Assembly (NCBI GenBank): GCA_028277295.1
Contig: JANQGN010000196.1
Span: forward strand, 1-8,766
Origin: Rhodospira sp.
Lineage (GTDB): Bacteria; Pseudomonadota; Alphaproteobacteria; Rhodospirillales; Rhodospirillaceae
Length of the DNA stretch: 8,766 bases
Direction of reading: 5' to 3'
Made by a program: the position numbers and the translations under genes. The notes beneath the pieces were generated by a model. It saw only the letters and a list, made by a program, of their open reading frames with translations. It did no database searches and had not been told where the DNA came from. Positions 6,839 to 8,766 of the stretch are shown piece by piece. Numbering within the stretch: the first letter of the stretch is position 1; every line of letters starts with the position of its first letter.

Positions 6839-6849
6839 CCGCCGCTCCC
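6835..6849 (-). promoter_or_regulatory. ATGA overlap and internal ribosome site
   Basis: The stop TGA of the binding-protein gene and the ATG of the acylase share the four bases ATGA (plus-strand TCAT, 6835-6838). A Shine-Dalgarno-like GGGAG (plus-strand 6845-6849) lies inside the upstream coding region, 6 bases before the ATG. This arrangement is a classic sign of translational coupling, so the two proteins are probably made in linked amounts. Confidence 0.8.
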
Positions 6850-8082
6850 ATGGCGGCGCAGCCAGTCGGCTTCAAGGGCGGTTGTCCAGGACGGGTGCGG
6901 TTCCGGCAGGGCCGTTGGACGGGCGCTCAGCGGCAAGGTGGCCGGCCCCAGCGGCAGGGCGGTGAAGCGCGCCCGGTCCTCGGCGGACAGGCGGGCCAGG
7001 GAGAGCACCGTGTCGTCCCCCCAGACATCGGGCCGCAGTTTCTCGACCTGGGCGTCCGGCGATAGCAGGAAATCGGCCACCACCAGCGCGCCGGCCTGGG
7101 CGGGCGCGGTGACCGGGATGGCGACGAAGTGGCAGTTTCCGAGCATGCCGTCCTCGAACATGACCGTCCGCACGCTGGGCGGCACCAGCCCCTGGGCGAT
7201 GGCCGATGAGGCATCGGCGGGATGGAAGCTGACGTACCAGTCCACCTCGCCGTCGGCCAGCATCCGGCGCAGATCCGGGCCGCTGGTGGGGTGGTCCTGG
7301 CCGCCACGCCACAGGTGCGGCCGCGTGTCGGCCAGCCAGGTCCATAGCGGCGCGCTGGCGGCCTCGAACACGGTGTCCGTGACCGGCCGGGCCAGGACGG
7401 CGGGATCAGGCGTCAGGCTGTGCAGGGCCTGCTTCAGAAAGCTTGATCCCAGGAAATCGGGCGGCGCTGGATAGGTGAAGCGGCCCGGGTTGGCGCGGAT
7501 CCAGTCCCCCAGGGCGCGCAACGTCGTCGGTGGGCTGGGCACGCGGGCGCTGTCGTAGGCCAGGGTAAACTGACTGAGGCCCCAGGGACTTTCGTAGCCC
7601 TCGGTGGGTACGGTGAAGTCGGTGACCACGGCCGGCGTGGCCACCGGGTCCACATGACGCCAGTGGGGCAGGGCGGACGCGAAGGGGCCGTACAACACCC
7701 CCGCTTGCCGGGCGGCAAGGAAGTTCTCGCCGTTGATCCACAGCAGATCGACACGGCCGCCGCCCTGGGTTCGGCCCGCCGCGCGCTCGGCGAGCAGGCG
7801 GGTGACCACCTCGGCGATGTCAGCGACCTTGACATGGCGCAGTGTGACGCCAAAGCGGGCCGCCATCTGATCGCCGATCCAGGCAATATGGCGATTGATC
7901 TTATCGTCGCCCGCCCAGGCGGCCCAATGGACCGTCTGGCCGCGTGCCCGGGCCTGCACCGCCGGCCAGTCGGCCAGATCAGCGGGCGTCGTGGCTTGCG
8001 CGGTGCGACAGGGACGGGCGACCGCTAGCCCAAGGGCGCCAGCGGCGCCGAGCAGGCGGCGGCGGGTGAGGGACGGGGACAT
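6835..8082 (-). CDS. YnjB-like ABC transporter solute-binding protein
   Basis: This is a periplasmic binding protein of the YnjB type, the uncharacterised partner of the E. coli YnjC permease and YnjD ATPase; its ligand is unknown. The 415-residue product begins MSPSLTRRRLLGAAGALGLA, a twin-arginine-type signal, with likely cleavage after AQA (28-30). The mature part shows the motifs I associate with this family: VHWAAWAGDDKINRHIAWI (51-69), HVKVADIAEVVTRLLAE (83-99), VDLLWINGENF (111-121), ESPWGLSQFTLAYDS (164-178), RFTYPAPPDFLGSSFLKQAL (201-220) and DGMLGNCHFVAIP (311-323). The C-terminal LPEPHPSWTTALEADWLRRHG is also typical. The start at 8082 is chosen because it gives the Tat signal and has GGGAG (plus-strand 8091-8095) 8 bases upstream. 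The frame is open further up to 8466, but that part lies antisense to the TRAP protein. No ynjC or ynjD gene is in the window. An acylase gene follows with a 4-base overlap instead. Confidence 0.9.
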   Translation of the reverse strand: MSPSLTRRRLLGAAGALGLAVARPCRTAQATTPADLADWPAVQARARGQTVHWAAWAGDDKINRHIAWIGDQMAARFGVTLRHVKVADIAEVVTRLLAERAAGRTQGGGRVDLLWINGENFLAARQAGVLYGPFASALPHWRHVDPVATPAVVTDFTVPTEGYESPWGLSQFTLAYDSARVPSPPTTLRALGDWIRANPGRFTYPAPPDFLGSSFLKQALHSLTPDPAVLARPVTDTVFEAASAPLWTWLADTRPHLWRGGQDHPTSGPDLRRMLADGEVDWYVSFHPADASSAIAQGLVPPSVRTVMFEDGMLGNCHFVAIPVTAPAQAGALVVADFLLSPDAQVEKLRPDVWGDDTVLSLARLSAEDRARFTALPLGPATLPLSARPTALPEPHPSWTTALEADWLRRHGSGG

Positions 8083-8090
8083 GATGACGG

Positions 8091-8095
8091 CTCCC
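8091..8095 (-). promoter_or_regulatory. Ribosome binding site deciding the YnjB-like start
   Basis: GGGAG on the minus strand, 8 bases before the ATG at 8082. It supports this start over longer in-frame options and matches the GGGAG used by the downstream acylase. Confidence 0.6.
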
Positions 8096-8144
8096 GGGCG
8101 GGCGGAGACCTCTCCCTTGGGTAGATAAGACCATCCCATGGCGG

Positions 8145-8189
8145 AAAAAGGGCGCCCCCGGTCTCGGTGACCCGAACGCCGGGGGCGCC
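8145..8189 (-). terminator. Strong rho-independent terminator after the TRAP gene
   Basis: GGCGCCCCCGG (8151-8161) and CCGGGGGCGCC (8179-8189) form a perfect 11-bp GC-rich stem with a 17-base loop. On the minus strand the stem is followed directly by CTTTTTCC (plus-strand AAAAA at 8145-8149). It starts 7 bases past the TRAP gene stop. It should end that transcript, so the YnjB-like gene probably has its own promoter in the remaining short gap (8083-8144), where no clear -35/-10 pair was found. Confidence 0.85.
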
Positions 8190-8195
8190 GGCGCC

Positions 8196-8766
8196 TCAGC
8201 CGTAGGAATAGCCCAGCACGCGCGCGTTCATCTGCCCGTTGTCGGCATAGACCATGTAGTCGGCGACACTGGCCCGATAGGCAAGGAAGCTTTCCACGAT
8301 GCGGCGCACCAACTCGTCCGAGTCCTCGCGGAGATCGGCGATCACCGCGCCGGCGGCGTTGCCCATGGCCACAAGCACCTCGTCCGGCATCTTCTTGACG
8401 ATCACGCCCTGCTCGGCCACGAGCTGCCGCAGGGCCTGAGCGTGCTTGGTGGTGTATTCGGTCCACACGGGGTTGTAGAGGCTCTCGCAGGCGTAGGCCA
8501 CGGCCTGCCTGAGGTCGTCGGGCAACGCCTCATACGCGGTCAGGTTCACCCCGCATTCCTCGGCCGAGGACGGCTCGCCCACGCCCGGCCAGTAGTAATG
8601 CTTGGCCACCTGGTAGTAGCCCAGCGCGCTATCGGTCCAGGGGCCGATGAACTCGCCGGCATCGAGCGCGCCGGATTGCAGCGCCTGGAACATGTCGCGG
8701 CCGCCCATGGCCTGCACCGCCATGCCCAGGCGCGAGCACATCTCCGAGGCCAGGCCGGTGGTGCGG
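8196..8766 (-). CDS. TRAP transporter solute-binding protein (DctP/TakP type), partial
   Basis: This is the C-terminal 189 residues of a periplasmic binding protein of a TRAP transporter, which delivers organic acids (often carboxylates or 2-oxo acids) to DctQ/DctM-type membrane subunits. The reading frame is open to the right edge and the start lies outside. Visible family features are GLASEM, then FQALQSGALDAGEFIGPWTD and LGYYQVAKHYYWPGVGEP, followed by NLTAYEALPDDLRQAVAYAC. This pattern (duplicated ligand-wall segment with E-x-x-GPW and a Tyr-rich segment before PG-x-x-EP) resembles the TakP/mannitol-keto-acid branch. The C-terminal helical part ends with SYG and TGA. Full-length members have about 360 residues, so roughly half is seen, and the signal peptide and main ligand-binding Arg are outside. 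The membrane subunits are not on the downstream side; they could only be upstream, beyond the window. Confidence 0.92.
   Translation of the reverse strand, partial: RTTGLASEMCSRLGMAVQAMGGRDMFQALQSGALDAGEFIGPWTDSALGYYQVAKHYYWPGVGEPSSAEECGVNLTAYEALPDDLRQAVAYACESLYNPVWTEYTTKHAQALRQLVAEQGVIVKKMPDEVLVAMGNAAGAVIADLREDSDELVRRIVESFLAYRASVADYMVYADNGQMNARVLGYSYG

Noticed and set aside
4688..7474. Long plus-strand open frames (4688-5848 and 5882-7474) opposite the acylase and binding-protein genes
   Set aside because: Their peptides are Arg/Gln/His/Gly-rich mirrors of well-recognised minus-strand genes; there is no domain and no ribosome site that I can support.
8083..8466. Longer start for the YnjB-like protein at 8466
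   Set aside because: The upstream part lies opposite the TRAP gene and its terminator. The ATG at 8082 gives a clean twin-arginine signal peptide and a good ribosome site.

Overview
The window is very GC-rich bacterial chromosomal DNA with tightly packed genes. The protein types and the intergenic palindromes point to an alphaproteobacterium, most likely Rhodospirillales. That placement rests on recognising sequence families from memory, not on a database search. Six protein-coding features are supported: five complete genes and one cut by the right edge. No tRNA, rRNA, CRISPR array, integrase, transposase or phage gene was seen.

Layout from left to right. Positions 1-373 hold no gene but carry a palindromic dispersed-type repeat (132-250) and a weak terminator candidate for uvrB. 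uvrB (374-2593, minus) encodes the excision-repair damage-recognition subunit. A nested palindromic element (2648-2852) separates it from an Lrp/AsnC-family regulator (2873-3361, minus). A 455-base divergent intergenic region follows. It contains a second, unrelated palindromic element (3659-3763) and a weak match to an Irr-type iron-control box. A typical 2-Cys peroxiredoxin (3817-4440, plus) is read rightward and ends at a bidirectional terminator (4463-4496). From the other side, a two-gene operon converges on that terminator. A YnjB-like Tat-exported ABC solute-binding protein (6835-8082, minus) is followed, through a 4-base ATGA overlap, by a penicillin-acylase-family Ntn hydrolase with a lipoprotein-like signal (4526-6838, minus). 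A strong intrinsic terminator (8145-8189) insulates this operon from the C-terminal half of a TRAP-transporter solute-binding protein (8196 to the window edge, minus).

uvrB, the Lrp regulator and the peroxiredoxin are housekeeping, regulatory and stress-defence genes. The Lrp and peroxiredoxin genes are divergent and share a promoter region, so a regulatory link is possible but unproven. The most distinctive unit is the solute-binding protein plus acylase pair. Both proteins appear to be exported, their translation appears coupled, and no ABC permease or ATPase gene accompanies them here. This suggests the acylase processes an amide-linked compound in the periplasm that the binding protein captures, or the reverse order. 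No complete novel defence or mobile system is visible.
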